Assembly (NCBI GenBank): GCA_021414065.1
Contig: JAIOPE010000006.1
Span: 1-32,862, forward strand
Source: Planctomycetota bacterium
GTDB lineage: Bacteria > Planctomycetota > JAJSAM01 > JAJVHW01
DNA length: 32,862 nucleotides
Reading direction: 5' to 3'
In this document: positions 22,734-30,901 of the stretch, piece after piece
How the letters are laid out: every line of letters begins with the position of its first letter
Position numbering within the stretch: the stretch's first letter is position 1
Translations under genes and position numbers: made by a program
Notes under the pieces: generated by a model
The model's database searches: none
Seen by the model: the letters and a program-made list of their open reading frames with translations, nothing else
Told to the model about the DNA's origin: nothing

Positions 22734-24932
22734 CTACTTCGCGATGCCCTTCTTGCCCGCCGTCGCGTCGTAGATCAGGTCCGCCGCCGAGTCGAACGTC
22801 GTGCCGTCGAACGTGACGCGGACGCCGACCGACACAGCCTTGCCGGAAACGGTCTCGTTGCCGAGCCCGTCGTCGGCGAGCGAGGCGGCCAGCGTCGCGT
22901 TCTTCAGCGTGACGGTGAACGCCGCGCGCTGCGCGAGGACCGCGCCGCGCACCTTCTTCACCACGAGCTGGATGCTGCCGTCCGAGGCCGTGCCGCGGCC
23001 GCGTGCGTCGAGTGTGAACGTGCGCTGCACGCCGCCGACGTCGATCGAGACGGCCTTGCCCGTCGCGTCGAACTCGGCGTCGATCGGCAGCGCACCCTTC
23101 AGGACGAGCGCGTCCTTCCCGGCGGACGCCAGGTTCAGCGCGACCTGGAGCGTCGAGGCCGACATCGGCCGCTCGATGACGACCTGCGTCGTCGCCTGCG
23201 CCGTCTTGCCGGTTGCCGCGTGCGTCACGGTGACCTGTGCCTGGAAGGTGCCGGGCGCCTTGTAGGCGTGCGTCGTCACGGCCCCGGTGCCCTGCGCGCC
23301 GTCACCGAAGTTCCATGCGTAGGTGACGGGACCGCCGCCGGTGACGCCACCCTGCGCCGAGAACGCAACGGGGACGCCGGGGAACGTGACTGCGGGGAGC
23401 GCCGTCGGGGCGACGGTCACGCTCGGTGCCACCGCGCTCGCCGGATTGTAGAGCGCGAGGAGCTGGCCGCCCTCGACGAGCTCCGTGTCGCCGATCGCAT
23501 AGTGTGCCTGCGCGTCGAAGAGGAACCAACCCGGCCCGAGGATCGCCGATGCGTCGATGATCCCGGACGACTCCTCGTCCTGGCTGAACGGAGCCGTGGC
23601 CGCGACGCCCACGTCGCCGAACCGTGCCGGGTCGAACTTCGCGATCTCCGTGAGCGCCCCGCCGGCGAAGTCGTACTGCCAGATGCGCGCGGTGTGCGAG
23701 ACGTTGCCCGGGTCCTCCTGGAGCAGCAGGTGTCCCGCGCCGTCCACGCAGAGGTTGTCGAACATCTGGTGCGGCTCGGAGCCGTCGAGCAGCATCGTGA
23801 TCGAGCCGCCGCCCTCGGGCGCAGCGACGTCGTCAAGGCGCAGGCGCCAGAGGCGCGAGCGACCGACCTGCGCGCCGGTTGCGTTCTTCACCTGGTCGAA
23901 GCGGTCGGTCGTGACGAAGTAGAAGTCCTTCGGATTCGCCGGGTCCCACGCGCCGTCCTCGGGACGCAGGAACTCCGTGACGTTCGCGGCGGCCGCGAGG
24001 GCCTGCGTGTTCACGCCGACGCCCGACTGGTCGCCCAGGTCCGCGAGCGTGAACCGCGCCGACTGGCCCTTCGCGATGCCGACACCGGTGGTGCGGTCCT
24101 CGAGGCGCGTGCCGTTCGCGATCACGCCGAAGAGCTTCCCGTTCGCAAGGCCCGCGCGCTGGACCTCGGTCCCCGCGGCGAGCTTCGTCCCAACGTAGAT
24201 GTAGACCTGGCCCGGCGTCGTGTCGTCGGTGCACACCACGACGGTCTTCGTCTGCGGGAACGGATTGGCGACGACGTTCTCGAATGCGTCCTTGCCGAGC
24301 CGCGCGAGCTCGACGCTCACGCCGGCGTTCGTCCCGGTGGCGATGTGCGCGAAGGCTCTGCCGCCCGTCGTCTCCTCGCCGTTGAGGAACAGACGCTCAC
24401 GCGTGCCCTTGCCGGTCGCGGGATCGAAGAACGCCGTCGGGGCGGCGAGGTCAGCCGAGCAGAACCGGTTGAAGACCGTCGTGCCGGCGACCCACTTCTG
24501 CGTCGCGGCGTCCCAGTTCATGACCGTGCGGACCAGATCGTTCACGCTCTTCACCGCGAGCGTGGCGCGGTCCACGACGGTGGCCGACACGGACGCTCCG
24601 ATGCTGCCGTGGGCGCGCGCCGTCCCCGCCGTGCTGCCCATCTCGTGACCGGCGAGCAGGGTGAACGTGCCGTCGCCGTTATCGAACGCGCCGAGCCCGT
24701 CCGGCAGGCCGATCATCCGGTACGGCGTGGCACCGTCGAGCTTCGGGTTGACCGTGTCCCCGACCGTCAGGATCGAAACGGTTCGGACGCCCGCCGCGAC
24801 CGGTATGACGTACGGAGTCGTCTGCGTGCTGGGCGCCTTGTCGCCGACAACGGAAACGTCGGAGAGCGCGCCGGCCGTGACCAGAGCCGAAAGGCCTGCG
24901 GCGACCGCGAGGCGGAGAGACTGCTTCATCAT
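22734..24932 (-). CDS. Secreted PhoX/DUF839-family protein with PKD domain and an uncharacterised C-terminal module
   Basis: The 732-residue protein starts with a Sec-type signal (MMKQSLRLAVAAGLSALVTAGA). The DUF839/PhoX-like beta-propeller covers about residues 45-490, with GLGAFDNGDGTFTLLAGHEMGS, LFLNGEETTGGRAFAH, LRPEDGAWDPANPKDFYFVTTDR and LCVDGAGHLLLQEDPGN. PhoX members are calcium/iron phosphatases; here a phosphatase role is possible but unproven, and the usual Tat signal is absent. A PKD domain (VTYAWNFGDGAQGTG) follows, then a C-terminal module of about 140 residues (SIDVGGVQRTFTLDARGRG, ending GKKGIAK) of unknown role. The first of two ATG codons was used; AGGAGG lies eight bases before it. 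Confidence 0.82.
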   Translation of the reverse strand: MMKQSLRLAVAAGLSALVTAGALSDVSVVGDKAPSTQTTPYVIPVAAGVRTVSILTVGDTVNPKLDGATPYRMIGLPDGLGAFDNGDGTFTLLAGHEMGSTAGTARAHGSIGASVSATVVDRATLAVKSVNDLVRTVMNWDAATQKWVAGTTVFNRFCSADLAAPTAFFDPATGKGTRERLFLNGEETTGGRAFAHIATGTNAGVSVELARLGKDAFENVVANPFPQTKTVVVCTDDTTPGQVYIYVGTKLAAGTEVQRAGLANGKLFGVIANGTRLEDRTTGVGIAKGQSARFTLADLGDQSGVGVNTQALAAAANVTEFLRPEDGAWDPANPKDFYFVTTDRFDQVKNATGAQVGRSRLWRLRLDDVAAPEGGGSITMLLDGSEPHQMFDNLCVDGAGHLLLQEDPGNVSHTARIWQYDFAGGALTEIAKFDPARFGDVGVAATAPFSQDEESSGIIDASAILGPGWFLFDAQAHYAIGDTELVEGGQLLALYNPASAVAPSVTVAPTALPAVTFPGVPVAFSAQGGVTGGGPVTYAWNFGDGAQGTGAVTTHAYKAPGTFQAQVTVTHAATGKTAQATTQVVIERPMSASTLQVALNLASAGKDALVLKGALPIDAEFDATGKAVSIDVGGVQRTFTLDARGRGTASDGSIQLVVKKVRGAVLAQRAAFTVTLKNATLAASLADDGLGNETVSGKAVSVGVRVTFDGTTFDSAADLIYDATAGKKGIAK

Positions 24933-25284
24933 GCGGGGAACCTCCTGACCGGTTCCGGCCCGCGCACTCTGCGCGACGCCGTCCGGGAGGGATATGCGTA
25001 GACGCCCCCTGTGAACCGCTGCCCAGAGCCGCGTGGAGTCCGCGCGGGGACGGAGCGAACGTTCCGCGGGTCGAGCGTGAAGATCGCACCTGAGGGGGTC
25101 GGCGGCGAGTTGGGGGCGGGGGGCACAGGGGGACGACTGGCGATCGGTGCGTCTTGCGACGCACATCCTCGGAGCAGAGCGGCCGGGCCGGACCGAGGAG
25201 CAGGTGACTGGGCGCTCGTGGCGACGTTCCCGACGAGGTAGGCGCGAGGCGCGAACGGTACAGGGTTTCGCGGTTAACGAACGG

Positions 25285-25308
25285 CGCGGGACAAAAAATT
25301 GTCCCGCG
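25285..25308. promoter_or_regulatory. Perfect 10-bp inverted repeat, likely operator of the ycaQ-like gene
   Basis: CGCGGGACAA and TTGTCCCGCG flank AAAA. The repeat ends four bases before the TACGGT box and 16 bases before the ATG, in the position of a repressor site across the -35 region. The regulator is not known; a DNA-damage regulator is one possibility given the gene it precedes. A hairpin in an upstream transcript is the alternative. Confidence 0.6.
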
Positions 25309-25312
25309 TCGG

Positions 25313-25318
25313 TACGGT
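25313..25318 (+). promoter_or_regulatory. -10-like TACGGT box next to the ycaQ-like start
   Basis: TACGGT lies six bases before the ATG and just after the 10-bp inverted repeat. No Shine-Dalgarno sequence is seen, so the transcript may be leaderless. Confidence 0.45.
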
Positions 25319-25324
25319 AGCGGC

Positions 25325-26530
25325 ATGGACCGTATCTCTCTCCGGGACGCGCGGCGACTCGCAATCGCGCGGGCGGGACTCGCGCCGGCCAAGTGGTCGG
25401 GGCTCCCGGCGACGGCGCGCGGCGCGGGGCCGGCGGCGCGCGACGCTGCGCACGCTGTGATCGACCGGTTCGGGTACTTACAACTCGACACGATCTCGGT
25501 GGCGGGCGCGCGGAGCCACTCGCTCGTACTGGCCTCGCGACTCGACGGGATCGACGCGGCGCTCGGCGAGCGCCTGCTCGTGCCCGGCGCTCCGCTCTTC
25601 GAGTACTGGGGACACGAGGCGTGCTGGATGCCGCTCGCGCTCTACCCGCTCTTCCGCTTCCGCCGCGAGCGCTTCCGGAACCACCCGTGGTGGGGCGACA
25701 TCATCGGACCCAACCGAGCGGTGGCCGATGCGCTTCTCAAGCGGGCCCGAGACGAGGGCCCGTTCAAGTCATCGGACCTCGAGGGCGCGCGCGGCAAGGG
25801 ATGGTGGGACCTCAAGACGTCGAAGCAAGTGGCCGACGCGCTCTGGTCGTCGGGCGACCTCGCGATCCGCGAACGACGAGGGTTCCAGCGGGTCTACGAC
25901 CTCGCCGAGCGCGTGATCCCGGACGATCTGCGTACGGCGGACGTTCCGCTCCACGACGCTATGCGTGCACTCATCCGCCTCGCCTTCGCGGGCCACGGCT
26001 GGGCCGACGCGAAGACCGTGGCCGCGACGTGGCGGTTCCGTCCGAGTTGGCCGCATTTCCAGGCCGCGATCCGGTCGCTCGTCGACGACGGCGAGATCGT
26101 CCCGTGTGAACTCGACGCGGGCGACGCGACGCGCGCCGGGTGGATCCGCCCCGCCGACCTCGACCTCGCCGCGCGACTTCGCCGCTGGCGCCCGAGCGAC
26201 GAACTGGGCGTGCTGCTCTCGCCGTTCGACCCGCTCCTGTGGGACCGTGACCGGTTGCGCCGCCTGTTCGCATTCGACTACGTCATCGAGGTCTACACCC
26301 CCGCCGCGAAGCGGAAGCACGGCTACTACTGCATGCCGGTCCTCGTCGGAGACCGGATCGTCGCGCGCGTGGATCTGAAGGCCGACCGCGGCGCGGGAGA
26401 ACTGCGAACCGTGGCGTGCCATTTCGAGACGCCGGGACGCGGCGGGCGCGGCTCCCCCGCCGACCGCGCGGCCGTGGCGGCGGCGGTCGCACGGCACGCA
26501 CGCGCCGTCGGCCTTCCCTCGCACGAGTAG
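25325..26530 (+). CDS. ycaQ: YcaQ/AlkX-type HTH_42 DNA glycosylase
   Basis: The 401-residue protein belongs to the winged-helix (HTH_42) DNA glycosylase family. E. coli YcaQ unhooks DNA interstrand crosslinks and removes alkylated purines. The catalytic Q-x-D motif is visible in FGYLQLDTISV (Gln53, Asp55), which is the YcaQ/AlkX form; the AlkZ form has Q-x-Q. Other family features are FEYWGHEACWMPL, WWDLKTSKQVADALW, LLSPFDPLLWDRDRL and the late motif KRKHGYYCMPVLVGDRIVARVDLK. Length is normal. The gene stands alone on the plus strand between a divergent PhoX-like gene and a convergent secreted protein. Its start is preceded by a striking 10-bp inverted repeat and a TACGGT box, so it is probably tightly regulated. 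Confidence 0.9.
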   Translation: MDRISLRDARRLAIARAGLAPAKWSGLPATARGAGPAARDAAHAVIDRFGYLQLDTISVAGARSHSLVLASRLDGIDAALGERLLVPGAPLFEYWGHEACWMPLALYPLFRFRRERFRNHPWWGDIIGPNRAVADALLKRARDEGPFKSSDLEGARGKGWWDLKTSKQVADALWSSGDLAIRERRGFQRVYDLAERVIPDDLRTADVPLHDAMRALIRLAFAGHGWADAKTVAATWRFRPSWPHFQAAIRSLVDDGEIVPCELDAGDATRAGWIRPADLDLAARLRRWRPSDELGVLLSPFDPLLWDRDRLRRLFAFDYVIEVYTPAAKRKHGYYCMPVLVGDRIVARVDLKADRGAGELRTVACHFETPGRGGRGSPADRAAVAAAVARHARAVGLPSHE

Positions 26531-26600
26531 CAAGCCGCTGCGGCGCCCGCCGCGTTTCCGCGATGGTGCGTCCATACCGTGCGCCCCATCGAAACGAAGC

Positions 26601-26628
26601 CGCCCCGCGCGGAAACCCGCGCGGGGCG
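26601..26628. terminator. Bidirectional hairpin terminator
   Basis: CGCCCCGCGCGG and CCGCGCGGGGCG form a perfect 12-bp stem around AAAC between converging genes. There is no U-tract. Confidence 0.75.
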
Positions 26629-26664
26629 ACTGAAAGTCTGCTGGAACGCCGGGCGCCCGGTGGA

Positions 26665-29600
26665 TCAGTCCACTGAGTATGCGACGTTCTTCGGCTGCTT
26701 GATCGTGTAGGTGAACTTCGCAGCGCCGACCGGTCCGAGCTGCGGCGCCAGGACGACGTCCCACGTGCCCGACTGGTCCAGTGTGACGGTGATCTTGAAC
26801 TTGCCCTTGGCCTGCTGGATCGTGACCGCGTCGGGCGCGACGACCGTGCCGTCGGGACGCGTCAGCGAGTCCACGCGCATCTGCATCCCGAGCGTCGTGG
26901 TGCCCTGGATCGTGAGCTGAGCGCCGTTGAGCGCGCCGAAACTGAACTCAAGCTTCTCACCGAAGTCGAACACGTTCGACTCGCTCCCCTTCGTCGGCAG
27001 CACGACTTTCAGCCCGCCGAGCAACTGCGAAGCCACCGCTTGGTCCGTGCCCTTCAGGACGAGGAAGTAGCGACCGCTCAGCGCGAGGGGAACGTTCTTC
27101 AGCGACGCCTTGCCACGCTTCACCTTCACCAGGCCGCCCCCGACGGCCGCGCCGTCGGGCCCGACGAGCAGCACTTGGAAGTCACGAGCAGCGCGCTTCT
27201 TGGCGGTCGCCAGATCGATCGACGCCGACGAGCCGGCAACCGCGTCGAAGTAGAACCCGGCCGCTGAACTGCCGGCGCCGAGATCGAGCGCCAACCTCCC
27301 GCCCGGGTGCTTGTCGCAGACGACCAACGTCGTCGCGACGTCGGTGGTGGAGCCGGCGACGTCGGTGGCGGTGAACGAGAGGTCGCCGCCGCCCACCTGA
27401 GTCGTCACGCCGGTGATGTGGAAGTCCGGCGTCAGTGTGAGGCCTTCGGGGATCGTGCCGGCGCGATTGCTCAGGGCGACGGGGTTCGTGCCGCCGGCGC
27501 GACCGAGGCTCACGTCGGTGTTCTTGCCGACGGCCACGCCTGTGAGGAGCGGTGCCGTGAAGCTCAGCACGTCGTTGACCTGGAGCGTCACCGTCAGCGA
27601 CGACGTGTGCTGAGGAGCACCCGAGTCCGTCAGGTTGAGCGAGTAGATCGTCGTGCCGGGCGTTGCCGGAACGCCGAAGATGCGCGGGTTGACCGGGTCG
27701 AGCACGAGACCCGTCGGCAGCGGCTCGGCCTTCTTGACCGTGACCGTGTACGGTCCGATGCCTCCCAGGATCGTGACCGGCTGCGCGAACGCCTGGCCGA
27801 CCGTCCACTCCGGAATGAAGGCCGCGGTCGCACCGAACGAGCCGTACGCCTGCAGGTCGTACGAGCCCAGGTGACCACCGCTCTGGTGGACCAAGCGGAT
27901 CAGCACCGGCCCGGCGGGGATCGCTCCGGTGAACGCGCGCATCGCACCGACGTTCGAGTCGTAAGCGCCGGTCGCGAGGACGGCACCGGCCTGCGAGCGG
28001 ATCTCGAGCAGAACGCTCGCGGTGGTGGTGGACGCGTTGTAGACCGCCTCGACGATGAAGGCGGGCGTCGCCACCGGGACGTTGATCTTGTACCAATCCT
28101 CGTTGTAAGGGTTGAGCGTGCGCCCCTTGGCGAGGACGCCCGCCGTGCCGAGATCGAATGCCGACGCCGATGTGTCGTCGGGCTCGCTCGCGTCATCGCG
28201 CAGCACGCCGTGGTAGACGAGGTTCTTGACGAGCCCGATCCCGTCGTACCCGCGCCCCTGCCACGCCAACACGAAGTCGATCATCGAGAGCGAAGTGAGC
28301 GAGTCGAGTACGGAGAACGGGCGCTCGGCGGCGAGGCCCAGCGAGCCGTCGATCACGTCGTGCGACTCGTTCGAAGCGTCGATCAGGTCGTACATGGCGG
28401 GGACGAACCAGCCGCCCACGTCCGGGCCCTTCGCCGTGGTGAGGAACGGGGACTCGTAGGAGAAGGTCGTCGCCGCGGTGCCGCTGGTCGAGTCGTACTC
28501 GGAGCTGGCGCCATCGATGATCGCGTACAGGTACCCGCCGAGGCCGTCGGCGAGGGCGGTGACTTCGTCCGTCTTGACGTCGAGGGTCAGGTTGCTCGTC
28601 GGCACCGTGGCGCCGGTGATCGACCTCACGAGATGGCGGGCGTAGCCGCGCATCACGATGCCGGTGTCGTAGGCGTCCAGGTTGCCGCTCGACGATCCAC
28701 CGATTCGCAGGTACGCCGCAGTCGGGCCGGAGGGGGCAGAGTACTTCGTCTTCTCAGTCGAACCGGTGTCGCTGTAGTAGACCTCAAGCGTGCCGAGTGT
28801 CTTCGACGACCGGGCGCGCACCCACGTGTAGGCGCGGCCGATCGCCGACATGATCTGCGCGGGCTGGCGGAACGCGCCGCCCGGGTCGTTCGTATCGTCG
28901 AGCGTGGTCGTACCGATGTCGCCCGCGGCGGCGAAACTCACGTTCGAACGGAGCAGGAACGAGTACGCGCTCTGCGACGACGAACTCGTCGAAGGAGACA
29001 CGCGGCAGATCGAGTTCGATGTGGACGCATAGATGTTGCCGCTCTGCGCGGGATTGAGGGCGAGGCCGGAGAGCGTGAATGCGCCCGTCCCGTCCACGGA
29101 CCCGAACCCGATCGTCGAACCGGTCGTCGCGGAGCGCAGTTCGAGGCCCAGCCCGGTGCACGGCACGTTGGCCCGGACCGAGTTACCGAAACCCGTCGCA
29201 TCCGACACGATCTCGTTCATGAGCATCCGGCCGGTGAAGACCGTCGGCTTCGGGTCGAACTGGAAGTCGGTGCCGGGATTGGTCGTGTAGTACCCGCTCG
29301 TCTTCGGCGACGAGAACCGCGTGTCCGGCGCGGGCGCCTTGATCCCGATGGTCGCCGTCAGGTTCGTCCAGGTGGCGCTCTGCGTCTCGTAGGCGAGGAC
29401 GATCCGCCCCGTGGTCTCGTAGAGTTGGAACTGGAACGTGTAGGGGCCACCCGAGGAGTAGTGCGGGACGGCGGTGAAGGCGATCACGTGGATGCGGTTC
29501 GGCGCGTTGCCGATCGTGAACGAGCTGACTGTGCCGCCGACACCCGGGTTGAGGTCGGCCTGACAGGCAGAGATCGACCCCTCGATCGTCGGCGGGCAGC

Positions 29601-29892
29601 CAGTTCCGTACGACACCGACGGCGTGTTCGTCGGACGGACCTGCAGGTAGCCGTTGCTGTGGATGTAGATCTGCGTTGACGCGCCACCGAAGTACGGGAA
29701 CGCGAACGGCAGCGTCGCCGCGACGTAGTTGTCGTCGCTCAACCCGGTGACCTTGGTCGCCGACGCGGGCACGGTCTGCAACTGTCCGCTCACGTTCGTG
29801 AGGGTGTAGTCCTGCGCAAACGCCGGGGTCGCGATCGCCGCGACGACGAAGGCAAGCACAGAGAGGAACGCCGAGGTCACGCGGTTCATCAT
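26665..29892 (-). CDS. Large secreted protein with PPC-like and putative-Ig domains
   Basis: The protein of about 1075 residues has a signal peptide cleaved near PAFA|QDY (about residue 26). The N-terminal region (30-215) looks like a beta-sandwich common in secreted planctomycete proteins (LPFAFPYFGG, YIHSNGYLQV). A middle part (about 220-580) includes NEIVSDATGFGNSV and IMSAIGRAYTWVRARSSKTL, with no protease motif recognised. A PPC-like domain follows near 590-700 (DDASEPDDTSASAFDLG, YNEDWYKINV). Two He_PIG/cadherin-like Ig domains then occur (for example PLPTGLVLDPVNPRIFGVPATPG), and two more beta modules near the C-terminus (GQLTIQ-type strands, then ITVTLDQSGTWDVVLAPQ). It is likely a cell-surface or extracellular protein. 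Two ATGs stand in tandem; GGAGG fits the second (29889) slightly better. Function unknown. Confidence 0.78.
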   Translation of the reverse strand: MMNRVTSAFLSVLAFVVAAIATPAFAQDYTLTNVSGQLQTVPASATKVTGLSDDNYVAATLPFAFPYFGGASTQIYIHSNGYLQVRPTNTPSVSYGTGCPPTIEGSISACQADLNPGVGGTVSSFTIGNAPNRIHVIAFTAVPHYSSGGPYTFQFQLYETTGRIVLAYETQSATWTNLTATIGIKAPAPDTRFSSPKTSGYYTTNPGTDFQFDPKPTVFTGRMLMNEIVSDATGFGNSVRANVPCTGLGLELRSATTGSTIGFGSVDGTGAFTLSGLALNPAQSGNIYASTSNSICRVSPSTSSSSQSAYSFLLRSNVSFAAAGDIGTTTLDDTNDPGGAFRQPAQIMSAIGRAYTWVRARSSKTLGTLEVYYSDTGSTEKTKYSAPSGPTAAYLRIGGSSSGNLDAYDTGIVMRGYARHLVRSITGATVPTSNLTLDVKTDEVTALADGLGGYLYAIIDGASSEYDSTSGTAATTFSYESPFLTTAKGPDVGGWFVPAMYDLIDASNESHDVIDGSLGLAAERPFSVLDSLTSLSMIDFVLAWQGRGYDGIGLVKNLVYHGVLRDDASEPDDTSASAFDLGTAGVLAKGRTLNPYNEDWYKINVPVATPAFIVEAVYNASTTTASVLLEIRSQAGAVLATGAYDSNVGAMRAFTGAIPAGPVLIRLVHQSGGHLGSYDLQAYGSFGATAAFIPEWTVGQAFAQPVTILGGIGPYTVTVKKAEPLPTGLVLDPVNPRIFGVPATPGTTIYSLNLTDSGAPQHTSSLTVTLQVNDVLSFTAPLLTGVAVGKNTDVSLGRAGGTNPVALSNRAGTIPEGLTLTPDFHITGVTTQVGGGDLSFTATDVAGSTTDVATTLVVCDKHPGGRLALDLGAGSSAAGFYFDAVAGSSASIDLATAKKRAARDFQVLLVGPDGAAVGGGLVKVKRGKASLKNVPLALSGRYFLVLKGTDQAVASQLLGGLKVVLPTKGSESNVFDFGEKLEFSFGALNGAQLTIQGTTTLGMQMRVDSLTRPDGTVVAPDAVTIQQAKGKFKITVTLDQSGTWDVVLAPQLGPVGAAKFTYTIKQPKNVAYSVD

Positions 29893-30228
29893 TCGCCTCC
29901 AAGTCAGGAACGCGGCTCCCGCCAGGGCATACATCTGCCCGGCGTCGGCTGCGATCGTCGATCGTCTCTCAGGCTACATCGACCGCCGCCGATTGCATCC
30001 CCGAACTCCCGTTTCGGCACCAACTCGCCAAAAGTGTCGGCGGAGGAGAGCATTTTTTGCGCTGAGCCGCGACCCTGCAATGCGCCCCGCTACAACGGTC
30101 ATGTCACGCTCACCTCCCCCGTCCAGATCCGGTCGCAGACCCGCCGCGGAACCGAACCCCGCCTCGAATCGCCGTGCGACCCGTCGCGATCGTTGCCGCA
30201 TCGGAACGCGACTGCGACACTCCGCGGC
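29893..30228. other. Gene-free divergent region
   Basis: No supported gene. On the minus strand a TAGCCT hexamer at about 29971-29976 could be a -10 box for the large secreted protein. CGATCGT recurs twice near 29949-29963. No clear promoter for pgpA was found. Confidence 0.45.
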
Positions 30229-30705
30229 GTGAGCATCGCGCGGCTGATTCTCTCCTACGGCGGCTTCGGGCTCTCGCCCAAGGCCCCGGGGACCACCGGC
30301 ACGCTCGGCGCGGCGCTCACCGCGGCGGCCATCATGGCGTGGGCTCCGGGTCTGACGCGCGAGTGGCAGGTGCTCGCCGGTGCCTGGATCCTCCTGGCGT
30401 CGCTGCTCACGGTGCTCCTCACGCCGGTGCTCGAAGCGGAGACCGGCGAGAAGGACCCCGGCGTGATCGTGATGGACGAGGTCGCGGGATACTGGGCGAC
30501 CCTGCTGTTCGTCCAGCACCCCGGGTGGACACACCTCGTCGCCGCGTTCTTCCTCTTCCGGTTCCTCGACGTCCTGAAGCCGTGGCCCGCGTGGAAGCTG
30601 GAACAACTCCCCTCGGGTTGGGGCGTGCTGCTCGACGACGTCGCCGCCGGGCTCTACGGCGGAGTGGCGCTCTGGGCGATCGAGCGCTTCACGACCGCGG
30701 CCTGA
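30229..30705 (+). CDS. pgpA: Phosphatidylglycerophosphatase A
   Basis: The 158-residue membrane enzyme removes a phosphate from phosphatidylglycerophosphate to give phosphatidylglycerol. It has the PgpA layout: SYGGFGLSPKAPGTTGTLGAAL, a first membrane segment, KDPGVIVMDEVAGYWATLLF with the acidic DEVAG motif, and FRFLDVLKPWPAWKLEQLPSGWGVLLDDVAAGLYGG, whose acidic residues probably bind the metal. The GTG start was chosen because the family alignment begins there; the frame upstream has no family features. It is followed by an intergenic stretch and the phosphatase gene on the same strand. Only one homolog of this pathway is visible in the window. Confidence 0.92.
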   Translation: MSIARLILSYGGFGLSPKAPGTTGTLGAALTAAAIMAWAPGLTREWQVLAGAWILLASLLTVLLTPVLEAETGEKDPGVIVMDEVAGYWATLLFVQHPGWTHLVAAFFLFRFLDVLKPWPAWKLEQLPSGWGVLLDDVAAGLYGGVALWAIERFTTAA

Positions 30706-30830
30706 AGGTCGGCGCGTCTCTCGCCGCACGACCGCCGCACGACCGCCCCACGCCCCCCGCACGGCGTCGTGCCCCGCGTCGAAGAAGAGTCGGCAGGTGG
30801 ACGTTGACCCTCCACCGTCCCACGTCGAGA

Positions 30831-30857
30831 ATGCGCCGCCTCGCAGGCGGAGCGCAT
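30831..30857 (+). repeat. Imperfect hairpin upstream of the PP2C gene
   Basis: ATGCGCCGCCT and AGGCGGAGCGCAT form an 11-bp stem with a two-base bulge around CGC, 45 bases before the gene start. It recalls the CCGCCTGAAGGCGG palindromes at 10416-10429 but lacks the tail. It may be a terminator for pgpA or an upstream control element. Confidence 0.4.
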
Positions 30858-30901
30858 CCGCGCGGGGCCGGAACTCCGGCGAACACGAAGAGGTGATGGG
30901 C

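Larger units (their letters stand above)
24933..25324. other. Gene-free divergent promoter region
   Basis: No supported gene lies between the divergent PhoX-like and ycaQ-like genes. GTGCGTC/GACGCAC forms a perfect 7-bp hairpin around TTGC at 25147-25164, and GAACGTTC is an 8-base palindrome near 25057. The right end holds the large palindrome and -10 box of the ycaQ-like gene. Confidence 0.5.

Noticed and set aside
27307..29679. 790-codon open frame on the plus strand
   Set aside because: It is antisense to the large secreted protein and has the same low-complexity arginine-rich character as other shadow frames.
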